64,000 nucleotides of DNA from Ruania halotolerans. GTDB lineage: Bacteria; Actinomycetota; Actinomycetes; Actinomycetales; Beutenbergiaceae. The position numbers and the translations under genes were made by a program. Location: contig NZ_CP088017.1 in the NCBI RefSeq assembly GCF_021049285.1, positions 1,437,380 through 1,501,379 on the forward strand, given 5' to 3'. The notes under the pieces are model-generated. The model ran no database searches. It had not been told where the DNA came from and saw only the letters and a program-made list of their open reading frames with translations. Below, in pieces: positions 36,324 through 43,898 of this stretch. The stretch's first letter is position 1. The number at the start of each line of letters is the position of its first letter.

Positions 36324-36400
36324 CTGCGACCGCACTGCGACCGCACTGCGACCGCACTGCGCCGGCACAGTGATGGCACAGTGATGGCACAGTGACATCA
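36324..36400. repeat. Seven contiguous 11-bp tandem repeats upstream of the RHH operon
   Basis: Three exact copies of CTGCGACCGCA (36324-36356) are followed by CTGCGCCGGCA (36357-36367), two copies of CAGTGATGGCA (36368-36389) and CAGTGACATCA (36390-36400). The C at position 1 and the CA at positions 10-11 are kept in every unit, and the seven units are contiguous at close to one helical turn each. The array ends 52 bp before the RHH start codon and runs directly into the TGAC half-site cluster. It looks like a phased protein-binding array. Confidence 0.85.
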
Positions 36401-36453
36401 TTCTGCGTCATCCTTCTTGACAATGACGTCATTATGACGCCACCATGGTGTCA
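36393..36453. promoter_or_regulatory. TGAC half-site cluster, probable operator of the RHH operon
   Basis: Seven TGAC/GTCA half-sites lie in 61 bp: TGAC at 36393, 36418, 36424 and 36435, and GTCA ending at 36410, 36431 and 36453. The centre is a perfect 10-bp palindrome, ATGACGTCAT (36423-36432). The last half-site includes the first base of the start codon. Ribbon-helix-helix proteins such as MetJ bind short palindromic boxes in tandem, so autoregulation is likely. TTGACA at 36417-36422 resembles a -35, but no -10 lies 16-18 bp downstream. Confidence 0.65.
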
Positions 36454-36959
36454 TGGAACTGAACGGCTACCTCTCCTCGCTGCAGCAGGCGCTCGCGAAT
36501 GCCACCGGCACCTCCTCGCCCGAGGTGCAGGAAGCGGCTGAACGGCTCGCCCAGACCCTCGAGCCGGCGTTGCGCCTGACCCTCATGGAACTCGCCTCCG
36601 ATGTCGCGTCCGAGGTGACGCTCCGGTTGGAGGGTGCCGTGGTGGAGGTTCGTCTGCGTGGTGGCTCTCCTGAGCTGGTGGTGGAGCAGCAGGCGGCCGA
36701 GGTCGCTGAGATCCTCACACCACCCACCCCGCCTGAGCCACCCGCGCCGCCGCTGCCTGAGGACGACGGTTCCCAGACCCGGATCACGCTCCGCGTGACT
36801 GAAACGCTCAAGTCCCGTATCGACGACGCAGCCGCCAGCGACGGCGTCAGCGTCAACGCCTGGCTGGTCCGCGCTGTGCAACAGACGCTGGCCGGACCGA
36901 GCCCCACCGAGACCCGTCCCTCCACCTCCGGCCGGCGCATGACCGGCTGGGTCCGCTGA
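36453..36959 (+). CDS. Ribbon-helix-helix (HicB/Arc-like) DNA-binding protein
   Basis: A 168-residue protein in three parts. Residues 1-80 form a helix plus beta domain (YLSSLQQALANATG, LRLTLMELASDVASEV, LEGAVVEVRLRGGSPELVV). Residues 90-105 are a proline-rich linker. Residues about 110-147 are the ribbon-helix-helix: TRITLRVTETLKSRIDDAAA then SVNAWLVRAVQQTL. The C terminus is basic. Genomes often label this family HicB antitoxin, but no hicA gene is adjacent. First gene of a three-gene operon and likely binder of the repeats and TGAC sites upstream. Confidence 0.85.
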   Translation: MELNGYLSSLQQALANATGTSSPEVQEAAERLAQTLEPALRLTLMELASDVASEVTLRLEGAVVEVRLRGGSPELVVEQQAAEVAEILTPPTPPEPPAPPLPEDDGSQTRITLRVTETLKSRIDDAAASDGVSVNAWLVRAVQQTLAGPSPTETRPSTSGRRMTGWVR

Positions 36960-36971
36960 ACGGAGCCCTCC

Positions 36972-37139
36972 ATGTTCGACCACGTCGACAACGTCTTTGA
37001 CGCCATCGCTGCCCGCCGCATGGGCGGGCCCCTAGAGCGACCGCACCGGCACATCGCCCGCCGTGGCGGCGACGTCACCGACGGTGACTTCACCTCCTAC
37101 GACCCGCAACGGCGCTCGCGCCGGCCCGAAGGGATCTGA
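36972..37139 (+). CDS. Small basic protein of 55 residues, unknown function
   Basis: A short frame between the RHH and DUF4097 genes, with 12 bp before and 2 bp after it. It opens MFDHVDNVFDAIAARRMGG, a possible amphipathic helix, followed by an arginine- and histidine-rich middle and the tail SYDPQRRSRRPEGI. A GGAGCC ribosome site lies seven bases upstream. Tight spacing on both sides and use of the only free interval support a real gene. No family recognised. It is not the size or sequence of a HicA toxin. Confidence 0.7.
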   Translation: MFDHVDNVFDAIAARRMGGPLERPHRHIARRGGDVTDGDFTSYDPQRRSRRPEGI

Positions 37140-37141
37140 GC

Positions 37142-37966
37142 ATGACCTCCGACCACAGCTTCGCCGTCGATGGGCCCGTCAGACTCCTCGTGCGGATGCG
37201 GTCCAGTGACGTCACCGTCACGGCCGCCGACACCGATACGGCATCGGTCACCTTTAGTGGGAATCCCGATCTCGCCGCCCGCATCCGGGTGGAGTTCGTC
37301 GGGGACCGCCTCGAGGTCGAAGCGCCGCCGGCCCGTACCGGCCTGTTCTCCTTCGGTGGATCGAAGATGACTGTGTCCGTGGTGGTCCCGCTCGGCTCCG
37401 ACGCCGAACTGGAGACCGGCTCCGGCAACATCCGCACCACCGGGGAGCTCGCCGTGATCGGCACCCGGACAGGGTCTGGCAGTGTCCGGATCGCTCACGG
37501 CACGAGTGTGGATGCCACCTGCGGTTCAGGTGCCGTCACCATCGAGTCCGCCGTCAGTGTGCGCGTGACCACCGGTTCCGGCCGGATCGCGGTCACTGAG
37601 GCCGATGACGCGCAGCTGCGCACCGGATCGGGCACGGTCACCGCCGAGTCGGTGCGCACCATCGAGGCCTCCACCGGATCGGGTGATGTGATCATCCGCA
37701 CCCTGGGTGTGTCGGCCACCTTGAAGAGTGGATCTGGCAACCATGTGGTGCGCCACGTGGCCCGCGGTGAGGTCACCGCCAAGAATGCCTCTGGCGATAT
37801 CTCCGTCGGAGTTGCCCACGGCTCCGCCGCGATGCTCGACTGCTCCACCGTCTCCGGCAAGGTCCGCAGCGAGCTTGAACCCACGGGCGCGCCGGACAGT
37901 GACGCGGACGCCGTGGCGCTCCGGCTCCGGTCGGTCAGCGGCAACATCACGGTGCGTCGAGCCTGA
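37142..37966 (+). CDS. DUF4097 family beta-strand repeat protein
   Basis: A 274-residue cytoplasmic protein without signal peptide or membrane helix. After an N-terminal beta domain (VRMRSSDVTVTAADTDTASVTFSG) come short strands, spaced about 18-20 residues, with a TGSG or SGSG turn in most units: ETGSGNIRTT, RTGSGSVRI, TCGSGAVTI, TTGSGRIAV, RTGSGTVTA, STGSGDVII, KSGSGNHVV, NASGDISV, SVSGNITV. This predicts a beta-solenoid. DUF4097 is a widespread domain of unsettled function. Its 3' end overlaps the opposite-strand hydrolase gene by 20 bp. Confidence 0.9.
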   Translation: MTSDHSFAVDGPVRLLVRMRSSDVTVTAADTDTASVTFSGNPDLAARIRVEFVGDRLEVEAPPARTGLFSFGGSKMTVSVVVPLGSDAELETGSGNIRTTGELAVIGTRTGSGSVRIAHGTSVDATCGSGAVTIESAVSVRVTTGSGRIAVTEADDAQLRTGSGTVTAESVRTIEASTGSGDVIIRTLGVSATLKSGSGNHVVRHVARGEVTAKNASGDISVGVAHGSAAMLDCSTVSGKVRSELEPTGAPDSDADAVALRLRSVSGNITVRRA

Positions 37967-38588
37967 TCGCCTCTCTGCGTAGGTTCAGCCAGTCCCCGAC
38001 GGCGGCCCGTAGCCCGGGCATATCGCCTTTCAGTGAGTGGTCGCCACGCAACTGCACCACGGTGCGCCCTGGTGCATCGGGCGGCATCCCGAACGGGTCC
38101 CGCTCACCTTGGACGACAAGTGTCGCCGCCGTGACTCCAGCCAACTCCGGAAGGCGTGACTTCGACGGATCGTCACCTTTGCCCGGTGGATGCACCGGGA
38201 AGGCGAGACACAGCACCCCGCAGGCTCCGACGTCGTCGGCGGTCCGACATGCCACCCGCGCACCGGAGGAGCGCCCGCCCGTGAGCAGCGGCAGCCCTGC
38301 CAACCATCCGTCCCGCAGGGCCGCGAGCACCTCCCGCCACGCGGTGTCCAACTGGTTCGCGGGCGCAGGCGCCCGCCGCCCAGCCACCCGGTACGGCTGT
38401 TCGGTGAGCACCACGCTCACACCCGCACCGACGGCCGTGGCCGTCGCCGCCTGCAGGTCGGGGGCACGGGTTCCACCGCCGGCGCCGTGACCCAGCACGA
38501 GGGTCGCCCACGGATCCGGTGCCGGGTGGTGATGCAGCCGCGCGAGGCCGTGCGTCGTCGCGATCTCAAGCACGTCGGCGGGGTCCAT
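37947..38588 (-). CDS. Alpha/beta hydrolase of the TEX30/KANL3-like family
   Basis: A 213-residue hydrolase. The N-terminal LVLGHGAGGGTRAPDL gives the oxyanion loop, GGRSSGARVAC (about 104-114) holds the probable nucleophile Ser, VVQGERDPFG (about 158-167) the acid, and LRGDHSLKG (about 180-188) the His. The ATG at 38588 has a TACCCT box (38600-38595) six bases upstream. Substrate unknown. The gene converges on DUF4097 with a 20-bp overlap. Confidence 0.85.
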   Translation of the reverse strand: MDPADVLEIATTHGLARLHHHPAPDPWATLVLGHGAGGGTRAPDLQAATATAVGAGVSVVLTEQPYRVAGRRAPAPANQLDTAWREVLAALRDGWLAGLPLLTGGRSSGARVACRTADDVGACGVLCLAFPVHPPGKGDDPSKSRLPELAGVTAATLVVQGERDPFGMPPDAPGRTVVQLRGDHSLKGDMPGLRAAVGDWLNLRREAIRLDAP

Positions 38589-38680
38589 GAGACCAGGGTA
38601 CGGACACGTTTCTCATTCGCACCGGGTGCAGTCGTATCGTGACGATCGGCGCGCTCTCAGCGCCTCGAAGGAGCGAATCG

Positions 38681-40543
38681 ATGAGTCGTCCGTTGCGTTC
38701 ACGCACATCCACCCATGGCCGCAATATGGCCGGAGCCCGCGCCCTCTGGCGCGCCACCGGAATGGGTTCGGAGGATTTCGGTAAACCGATCGTCGCGATC
38801 GCGAACTCCTACACCCAGTTCGTGCCCGGGCACGTGCATCTCAAGGACATGGGCGATCTGGTCGCTTCCGCCGTGCAGGAGGCTGGGGGAGTGGCGAAGG
38901 AGTTCAACACGATCGCCGTCGATGACGGCATCGCGATGGGCCACGGCGGCATGCTCTACTCCCTGCCCAGTCGCGATCTGATCGCCGACTCAGTGGAGTA
39001 CATGGTCAACGCGCACTGCGCGGACGCCCTGGTGTGCATCTCCAACTGCGACAAGATCACCCCCGGGATGCTCAACGCGGCGCTGCGCCTGAACATCCCG
39101 GTCGTCTTCGTCTCCGGCGGTCCGATGGAGGCCGGTAAGGCGATCGTGGCCGACGGCGTGGCGAAGACGAACTTGAACCTCATCAACGCGATCAACTATT
39201 CCGCTGATGACAACGTCTCCGACGAGGCACTGGCCCAGGTTGAGGAGAACGCCTGCCCGACCTGCGGATCCTGCTCGGGCATGTTCACCGCCAACTCGAT
39301 GAACTGCCTCACCGAGGCACTCGGGCTCTCTCTGCCGGGCAACGGCTCGGTCCTGGCCACCCACGCCGCGCGCAAGGAGCTGTTCCTCGAGGCGGGGCGG
39401 ACCGTCGTCGAGCTGGCGAAGCGGTACTACGACGACGAGGACGACTCGGCCGCCCCCCGCAACATCGCCACCAAGGCCGCGTTCGGCAATGCGATGGCGC
39501 TCGACGTGGCGATGGGCGGGTCCACCAACACCGTGCTGCACATCCTCGCCGCCGCCCAGGAGGGCGAGGTGGAGTTCGGCCTGAGCGACATCGAAGAGAT
39601 CAGCAGGAACGTGCCGTGCCTGTCGAAGGTAGCGCCGAACCACCCGAACTATCACATGGAGGATGTGCACCGGGCCGGCGGCATCCCCGCACTGCTGGGT
39701 GAGCTGGACCGGGCCGGGCTGCTCGAGCGTGACGTGACCAGCGTGCATACGCCCACCTTGACGCAGTGGCTCGCCGACTGGGACGTCCGAGGCGGCTCTG
39801 CCACCGACGAGGCGATCGAGCTCTTTCATGCCGCACCGGGCGGAGTGCGCACCACGCAGGCGTTCTCCACCTCGAACCGGTGGGAGTCGCTGGACACCGA
39901 CGCCGCCGGGGGGTGCATCCGCGACCTGGCGCACGCCTACACGGTGGAGGGCGGTCTCGCGGTCCTGCGCGGCAACCTCGCCGAGGACGGTGCCGTGTTC
40001 AAGACGGCCGGCGTGGATCCGGATGTCTTCCACTTCGTCGGGAAGGCGCTCGTGTGTGAGTCCCAGGATGACGCGGTGGAGAAGATCCTCACCAAGCAGG
40101 TTCAGCCCGGTCACGTCGTGGTGGTGCGCTACGAAGGACCGGCCGGCGGACCGGGAATGCAGGAGATGCTCTACCCCACCTCCTTCATCAAGGGCCGGGG
40201 CCTGGGCAAGGTGTGCGCGCTGATCACTGACGGCCGGTTCAGTGGCGGGTCCAGCGGGATCTCGGTGGGGCACATCTCCCCGGAGGCCGCAGCCGGTGGG
40301 CTGATCGGGTTGGTCGAAGACGGTGACGAGATCGAGATCGACGTCGACTCCCGCTCGATCCGGCTGAACGTGCCCGACCAGGTGCTCGCCGACCGTCGCG
40401 CCAAGATGGAGGCCTCCGAGCACCCGTGGCAGCCCGTAGACCGGGACCGCTACGTCTCGCCGGCGCTGCGCGCCTACGCCGCGATGGCCACCTCGGCCGA
40501 CCGGGGTGCGGTGCGGGACCTGTCGCTGATCCGCCGAGTCTGA
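38681..40543 (+). CDS. ilvD: Dihydroxy-acid dehydratase, enterobacterial-type subfamily
   Basis: A 620-residue IlvD that converts 2,3-dihydroxy-3-methylbutanoate or -pentanoate to the 2-keto acid of valine or isoleucine. It matches the E. coli-like group: [21 protein letters not shown] at the N terminus, [13 protein letters not shown] (no cysteine at the first ligand position), [11 protein letters not shown] and [17 protein letters not shown]. The C-terminal half has [17 protein letters not shown] and [17 protein letters not shown]. This form is expected to carry a [4Fe-4S] cluster. A GAAGGAG site precedes the ATG at 38681; an upstream GTG in frame is not needed. Confidence 0.95.
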   Translation: MSRPLRSRTSTHGRNMAGARALWRATGMGSEDFGKPIVAIANSYTQFVPGHVHLKDMGDLVASAVQEAGGVAKEFNTIAVDDGIAMGHGGMLYSLPSRDLIADSVEYMVNAHCADALVCISNCDKITPGMLNAALRLNIPVVFVSGGPMEAGKAIVADGVAKTNLNLINAINYSADDNVSDEALAQVEENACPTCGSCSGMFTANSMNCLTEALGLSLPGNGSVLATHAARKELFLEAGRTVVELAKRYYDDEDDSAAPRNIATKAAFGNAMALDVAMGGSTNTVLHILAAAQEGEVEFGLSDIEEISRNVPCLSKVAPNHPNYHMEDVHRAGGIPALLGELDRAGLLERDVTSVHTPTLTQWLADWDVRGGSATDEAIELFHAAPGGVRTTQAFSTSNRWESLDTDAAGGCIRDLAHAYTVEGGLAVLRGNLAEDGAVFKTAGVDPDVFHFVGKALVCESQDDAVEKILTKQVQPGHVVVVRYEGPAGGPGMQEMLYPTSFIKGRGLGKVCALITDGRFSGGSSGISVGHISPEAAAGGLIGLVEDGDEIEIDVDSRSIRLNVPDQVLADRRAKMEASEHPWQPVDRDRYVSPALRAYAAMATSADRGAVRDLSLIRRV

Positions 40544-40622
40544 GTCTGCCCACTCCTCATTCATGACGGCGCGGGGTGGGCTGGTGTCGGCATGTGCACT
40601 CGGGCGTTCCTATAGTGAGGGA

Positions 40623-42341
40623 ATGAGCGATACCCCTGACACCCCAGGTGCCCCGGACATCAAGCCCCGCAGCCGCGTTGTCACCGACGGCCTCTCCGCC
40701 ACCGCCTCCCGAGGGATGCTGCGAGCCGTGGGGATGGGGGATGAGGACTGGGTCAAACCACAGATCGGCATCGCCAGTTCGTGGAACGAGATCACCCCCT
40801 GCAACCTCTCCTTGGACCGGCTCGCCCAGGGTGCGAAGGAGGGGGTGCACGCCGGTGGCGGATACCCGCTGCAGTTCGGCACGATCTCCGTCTCCGACGG
40901 GATCTCGATGGGGCACGAGGGGATGCACTTCTCGCTGGTTTCCCGCGAGGTGATCGCCGACAGCGTGGAGACGGTGATGATGGCCGAGCGTCTCGATGGC
41001 TCCGTGCTGCTCGCCGGGTGTGACAAATCCTTGCCCGGCATGTTGATGGCGGCCGCCCGGCTCGATCTGGCGAGCGTCTTCCTCTACGCCGGTTCGATCA
41101 TGCCCGGCTGGGTCAAGCTCTCCGACGGCACCGAGAAGGATGTGACGCTGATCGATGCCTTCGAGGCGGTCGGGGCGTGTCAGCGCGGGCGGATGTCCGT
41201 CGAGGACGTCGACCGCATCGAGCGTGCGATCTGCCCCGGCGAGGGCGCCTGCGGGGGGATGTACACCGCGAACACGATGGCCTCAGTGGCCGAGGCGATG
41301 GGAATGTCGCTGCCTGGATCGGCGGCACCGCCCTCGGCTGACCGGCGCCGGGACAATTTCGCCCACCGCTCCGGCGAGGCAGTCGTGGAGATGCTGCGCC
41401 GGGGGATCACTGCGCGCGACATCATGACCAAGGAGGCGTTCGAGAACGCCATCGCCGTGGTGATGGCGTTCGGCGGCTCGACCAACGCCGTGCTGCACCT
41501 GCTCGCCATCGCGAACGAAGCGGAGGTGGAGCTGACCCTCGAGGACTTCGACCGCGTGGCCTCGAAGGTGCCGCACCTGGGCGATCTGAAGCCGTTCGGC
41601 CGGTACGTGATGAATGACGTGGACCGCATCGGCGGCGTGCCGGTGATCATGAAGGCGCTGCTGGACGCCGGGCTGTTGCACGGCGACTGCCTGACCGTGA
41701 CCGGGAAGACTGTTGCCGAGAACCTCGCGGACATCGCGCCCCCCGACCCGGACGGGAAGATCCTGCGGGCGTTGGACAATCCGATCCACCCCACCGGGGG
41801 CATCACCATCTTGCACGGATCCCTCGCCCCGGAGGGAGCGGTGGTCAAATCAGCCGGCTTCGACGAGTCGGTCTTCCAGGGGACCGCCCGCGTGTTCGAG
41901 CGGGAGCAGGCCGCATTGGCTGCCCTGGAGGATGGCACGATCACCGACGGCGATGTCGTGGTGATCCGCCACGAGGGCCCCAAAGGTGGTCCAGGCATGC
42001 GCGAGATGCTCGCCATCACCGGCGCCATCAAGGGGGCGGGACTCGGTAAGTCGGTGCTCCTGCTCACCGACGGCCGCTTCTCCGGCGGCACGACTGGTCT
42101 GTGCGTGGGGCACGTGGCGCCCGAAGCCGTCGACGGCGGCCCGGTCGCCTTCGTGCGCGACGGTGACCCGATCCGCCTGGACGTGGCGAACAAGACACTC
42201 GACCTGCTGGTCGAGGAGGACGAGTTGGAGCGGCGACGGTCTGAGGGTGTGGCCGAGGTGCCGCACGGGTTCATCCGCGGTGTGCTCGCCAAGTACGCCA
42301 AGCTCGTCGGCACCGCGTCGACGGGAGCGGTGCTGGGGTAG
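40623..42341 (+). CDS. ilvD: Dihydroxy-acid dehydratase, mycobacterial/plant-type subfamily
   Basis: A second, distinct IlvD of 572 residues, 79 bp after the first. It opens [21 protein letters not shown] and has three candidate cluster ligands: [26 protein letters not shown] and [14 protein letters not shown]. That pattern matches the [2Fe-2S] group known from Mycobacterium tuberculosis and plants. The C-terminal half has [17 protein letters not shown] and [31 protein letters not shown] ribosome site abuts the ATG at 40623. Some members of this superfamily act on sugar acids, but the branched-chain context favours DHAD. Confidence 0.93.
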   Translation: MSDTPDTPGAPDIKPRSRVVTDGLSATASRGMLRAVGMGDEDWVKPQIGIASSWNEITPCNLSLDRLAQGAKEGVHAGGGYPLQFGTISVSDGISMGHEGMHFSLVSREVIADSVETVMMAERLDGSVLLAGCDKSLPGMLMAAARLDLASVFLYAGSIMPGWVKLSDGTEKDVTLIDAFEAVGACQRGRMSVEDVDRIERAICPGEGACGGMYTANTMASVAEAMGMSLPGSAAPPSADRRRDNFAHRSGEAVVEMLRRGITARDIMTKEAFENAIAVVMAFGGSTNAVLHLLAIANEAEVELTLEDFDRVASKVPHLGDLKPFGRYVMNDVDRIGGVPVIMKALLDAGLLHGDCLTVTGKTVAENLADIAPPDPDGKILRALDNPIHPTGGITILHGSLAPEGAVVKSAGFDESVFQGTARVFEREQAALAALEDGTITDGDVVVIRHEGPKGGPGMREMLAITGAIKGAGLGKSVLLLTDGRFSGGTTGLCVGHVAPEAVDGGPVAFVRDGDPIRLDVANKTLDLLVEEDELERRRSEGVAEVPHGFIRGVLAKYAKLVGTASTGAVLG

Positions 42342-42460
42342 ATCCGATCGAAAGATTGTGGTGATGACGTCGCACTCCGTCGACCTGGGCAGGTGCATGA
42401 GGGTGGCGCCTTGAGTTCCCCGCGGTTGCCGGACGTGCCCGTCGCACGCACGATGGCAGC

Positions 42461-42904
42461 ATGAGTGATATCGAGGTGACGGTGCCACTGGCCGCTGACG
42501 CCGCGCACGCCTTCTCGGTGTACGTGGCCGGGCTCTGGTGGCCACCGGCCTGGTCTGAGGACCCGGAACGCTTCGAGCGGCTGGTGCTCCAGCCACGGGT
42601 CGGCGGGCGGGTTCTGGCCCGCTACACCGGCGGACGCGAGGACGACTGGGGCGAGGTCCTCGACTACCAGCCCGGTCGCCGGCTGCAGCACACCTACGCG
42701 CACGCCTCAGGTGTGCCCAGTCTCATCACGGCGGAGTTCGTCGACCGCGACGAGGGGGGCTCGGACCTGCACTTCCGGCACGGCGGATGGACCGCGGAGA
42801 ACGACCAGGACCGACCGATGGCCGCCGTCTGGGCCGATCAACTCGACGTGTTCGCGGAGATGAGTGAGCGCGACCCGCGCCCGCCCCGCACACCGCCGGA
42901 CTGA
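42461..42904 (+). CDS. SRPBCC (AHSA1-like) domain protein
   Basis: A 147-residue single-domain protein of the START/Bet v1-like fold: EVTVPLAADAAHAFSVYVAGL, RLVLQPRVGGRVLARYTGGREDDWGEVLDYQPGRRL and the C-terminal helix MAAVWADQLDVFAEM. Small hydrophobic-ligand-binding proteins of this type are common; no specific role is apparent. Separated by 119 bp from ilvD and 60 bp from the next gene. Confidence 0.82.
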   Translation: MSDIEVTVPLAADAAHAFSVYVAGLWWPPAWSEDPERFERLVLQPRVGGRVLARYTGGREDDWGEVLDYQPGRRLQHTYAHASGVPSLITAEFVDRDEGGSDLHFRHGGWTAENDQDRPMAAVWADQLDVFAEMSERDPRPPRTPPD

Positions 42905-42964
42905 GATCGGCGCACGCACGCGCCACCTCTTGCCCATGCCGGTGCTCAGGAGCACGATGAGGAT

Positions 42965-43642
42965 ATGACGACACTGAGTGCAGAGCAGGTGGCAGCACAC
43001 GACGGTCTTGAGGACTGGCGGGTCATCAAGACCTCCCTGCACACCAGTTATGCGACGGGATCCTTCGCCGTCGGGTCGCGCCTGGTCGGACGGATCGCGC
43101 AGATCGCCGACGAACTCAACCACCACCCGGACGTCACGTTGCGCTACCCGAACGTGCTGATCGAGACCACCTCCCACGACGTCGACGGTCTGACCGAACG
43201 GGACATCACGCTGGCACGGCGCATCAGCGAGCTCGCCCGTGCTGAGGGAATCGCCGCGGACCCGACGCGATGCAGTGCGCTGGAGATCGCCATCGACGCA
43301 CTCGACCACGCCGCTGTGGCCCCGTTCTGGCGTGCCGTGCTCGGCTATGACGATGCAGCGCTGGGCTACGGCGGCGATCCTGACGAGCCGGATGCCCTGC
43401 GCCATCCGGACGGGCGCCACCCCGACGTCTGGTTTCAGCAGATGGACGCTCCGCGACCCCAGCGCAACCGCATCCACGTGGACGTGTGTGTCCCGCAGGA
43501 CGTAGCCGAGGCGAGGGTGGCGGCAGCTGTGGCGGCGGGAGGCGTGCTGCTCTCCGACGACCGGGCACCGTCGTTCTGGGTGCTCGCCGACCTGGAGGGC
43601 AACGAGGCGTGCGTGTGCACCTCGTTCGGACGCGAGGGGTGA
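42965..43642 (+). CDS. Pterin-4a-carbinolamine dehydratase domain fused to a VOC domain
   Basis: A 225-residue two-domain protein. Residues 1-95 resemble pterin-4a-carbinolamine dehydratase, with the motif ADELNHHPDVTLRYPNVLIETTSHDVDGLT carrying the E-x-x-HHP active-site pattern. Residues about 105-222 form a glyoxalase/VOC-type domain with FWRAVLGYDDAALG, PDVWFQQMDAPRPQRNRIHVDV and the closing FWVLADLEGNEACVCTS. Such fusions recur in actinobacteria. Whether it recycles a pterin cofactor is unknown, because no aromatic hydroxylase gene lies nearby. Confidence 0.88.
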   Translation: MTTLSAEQVAAHDGLEDWRVIKTSLHTSYATGSFAVGSRLVGRIAQIADELNHHPDVTLRYPNVLIETTSHDVDGLTERDITLARRISELARAEGIAADPTRCSALEIAIDALDHAAVAPFWRAVLGYDDAALGYGGDPDEPDALRHPDGRHPDVWFQQMDAPRPQRNRIHVDVCVPQDVAEARVAAAVAAGGVLLSDDRAPSFWVLADLEGNEACVCTSFGREG

Positions 43643-43697
43643 GCGTGTCCACCCAGTGATCTCATTGATCAATATGTGAGACGAAGGGCGATGTGAT

Positions 43698-43727
43698 GTG
43701 ACTCAAGGGGACGGGTGGGGCTACCAT
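43698..43727 (+). promoter_or_regulatory. Putative promoter of the ilvBNC leader
   Basis: GTGACT (43698-43703) and TACCAT (43722-43727) are 18 bp apart, and the -10 ends six bases before the leader peptide ATG, predicting leaderless translation of the leader. A 10-bp palindrome ATTGATCAAT (43664-43673) lies just upstream and could be a regulator site. Confidence 0.5.
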
Positions 43728-43733
43728 CGATTT

Positions 43734-43790
43734 ATGTTCACGCAGACGATCGTCGTCGTACTTACCGGGCGCGCTCCCGCGGCCGTCTGA
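43734..43790 (+). CDS. ilvB leader peptide, 18 residues
   Basis: Encodes MFTQTIVVVLTGRAPAAV, with an Ile-Val-Val-Val-Leu run at codons 6-10 and a terminator hairpin 28 bp after the stop. Leader peptides with terminators upstream of ilvB are an established pattern in actinobacteria. The regulatory codons lie within a potential stem, ATCGTCG (43749-43755) with CGACGAT (43795-43801), so a ribosome stalled for Ile or Val would open that stem. Confidence 0.85.
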   Translation: MFTQTIVVVLTGRAPAAV

Positions 43791-43818
43791 CTGTCGACGA
43801 TCCCACGCTGAGCGCGCA

Positions 43819-43852
43819 CCCCTCGATCGCCCACCCGGGCCGAGGGGTTTTT
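43819..43852 (+). terminator. ilvB attenuator terminator
   Basis: A perfect 7-bp stem, CCCCTCG (43819-43825) with CGAGGGG (43841-43847), is followed directly by TTTTT. It lies 28 bp after the leader peptide stop and 47 bp before ilvB. A competing pairing of CGATC (43798-43802) with GATCG (43825-43829) would invade its loop side. Confidence 0.85.
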
Positions 43853-43898
43853 GTATGTCCACACCAGATTTCTAACCCCGCAGATCGCAGGAGGAGCG

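Noticed and set aside
36324-36400. CRISPR array or plasmid iterons
   Set aside because: Repeats are 11 bp and contiguous without spacers, and no cas, rep or par ATPase gene is present.
36417-36422. TTGACA as the -35 of the RHH operon
   Set aside because: The 16-18 bp downstream reads CGCCACC-like with no -10; the only TAT-like hexamer is 10 bp away. The hexamer is better explained as part of the TGAC half-site cluster.
36453-36959. HicAB toxin-antitoxin module
   Set aside because: The RHH protein is HicB-like in its C terminus only. The next frame is not a HicA-type double-stranded-RNA-binding toxin and DUF4097 is not a toxin family.
38990-40564. 524-codon open frame opposite the first ilvD
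   Set aside because: Same reason: complementary to conserved IlvD codons, no domain, no ribosome site.
40623-42341. 6-phosphogluconate dehydratase (Edd)
   Set aside because: The SPGM/TANTM pattern, length and branched-chain context match DHAD of the three-cysteine group better than Edd.
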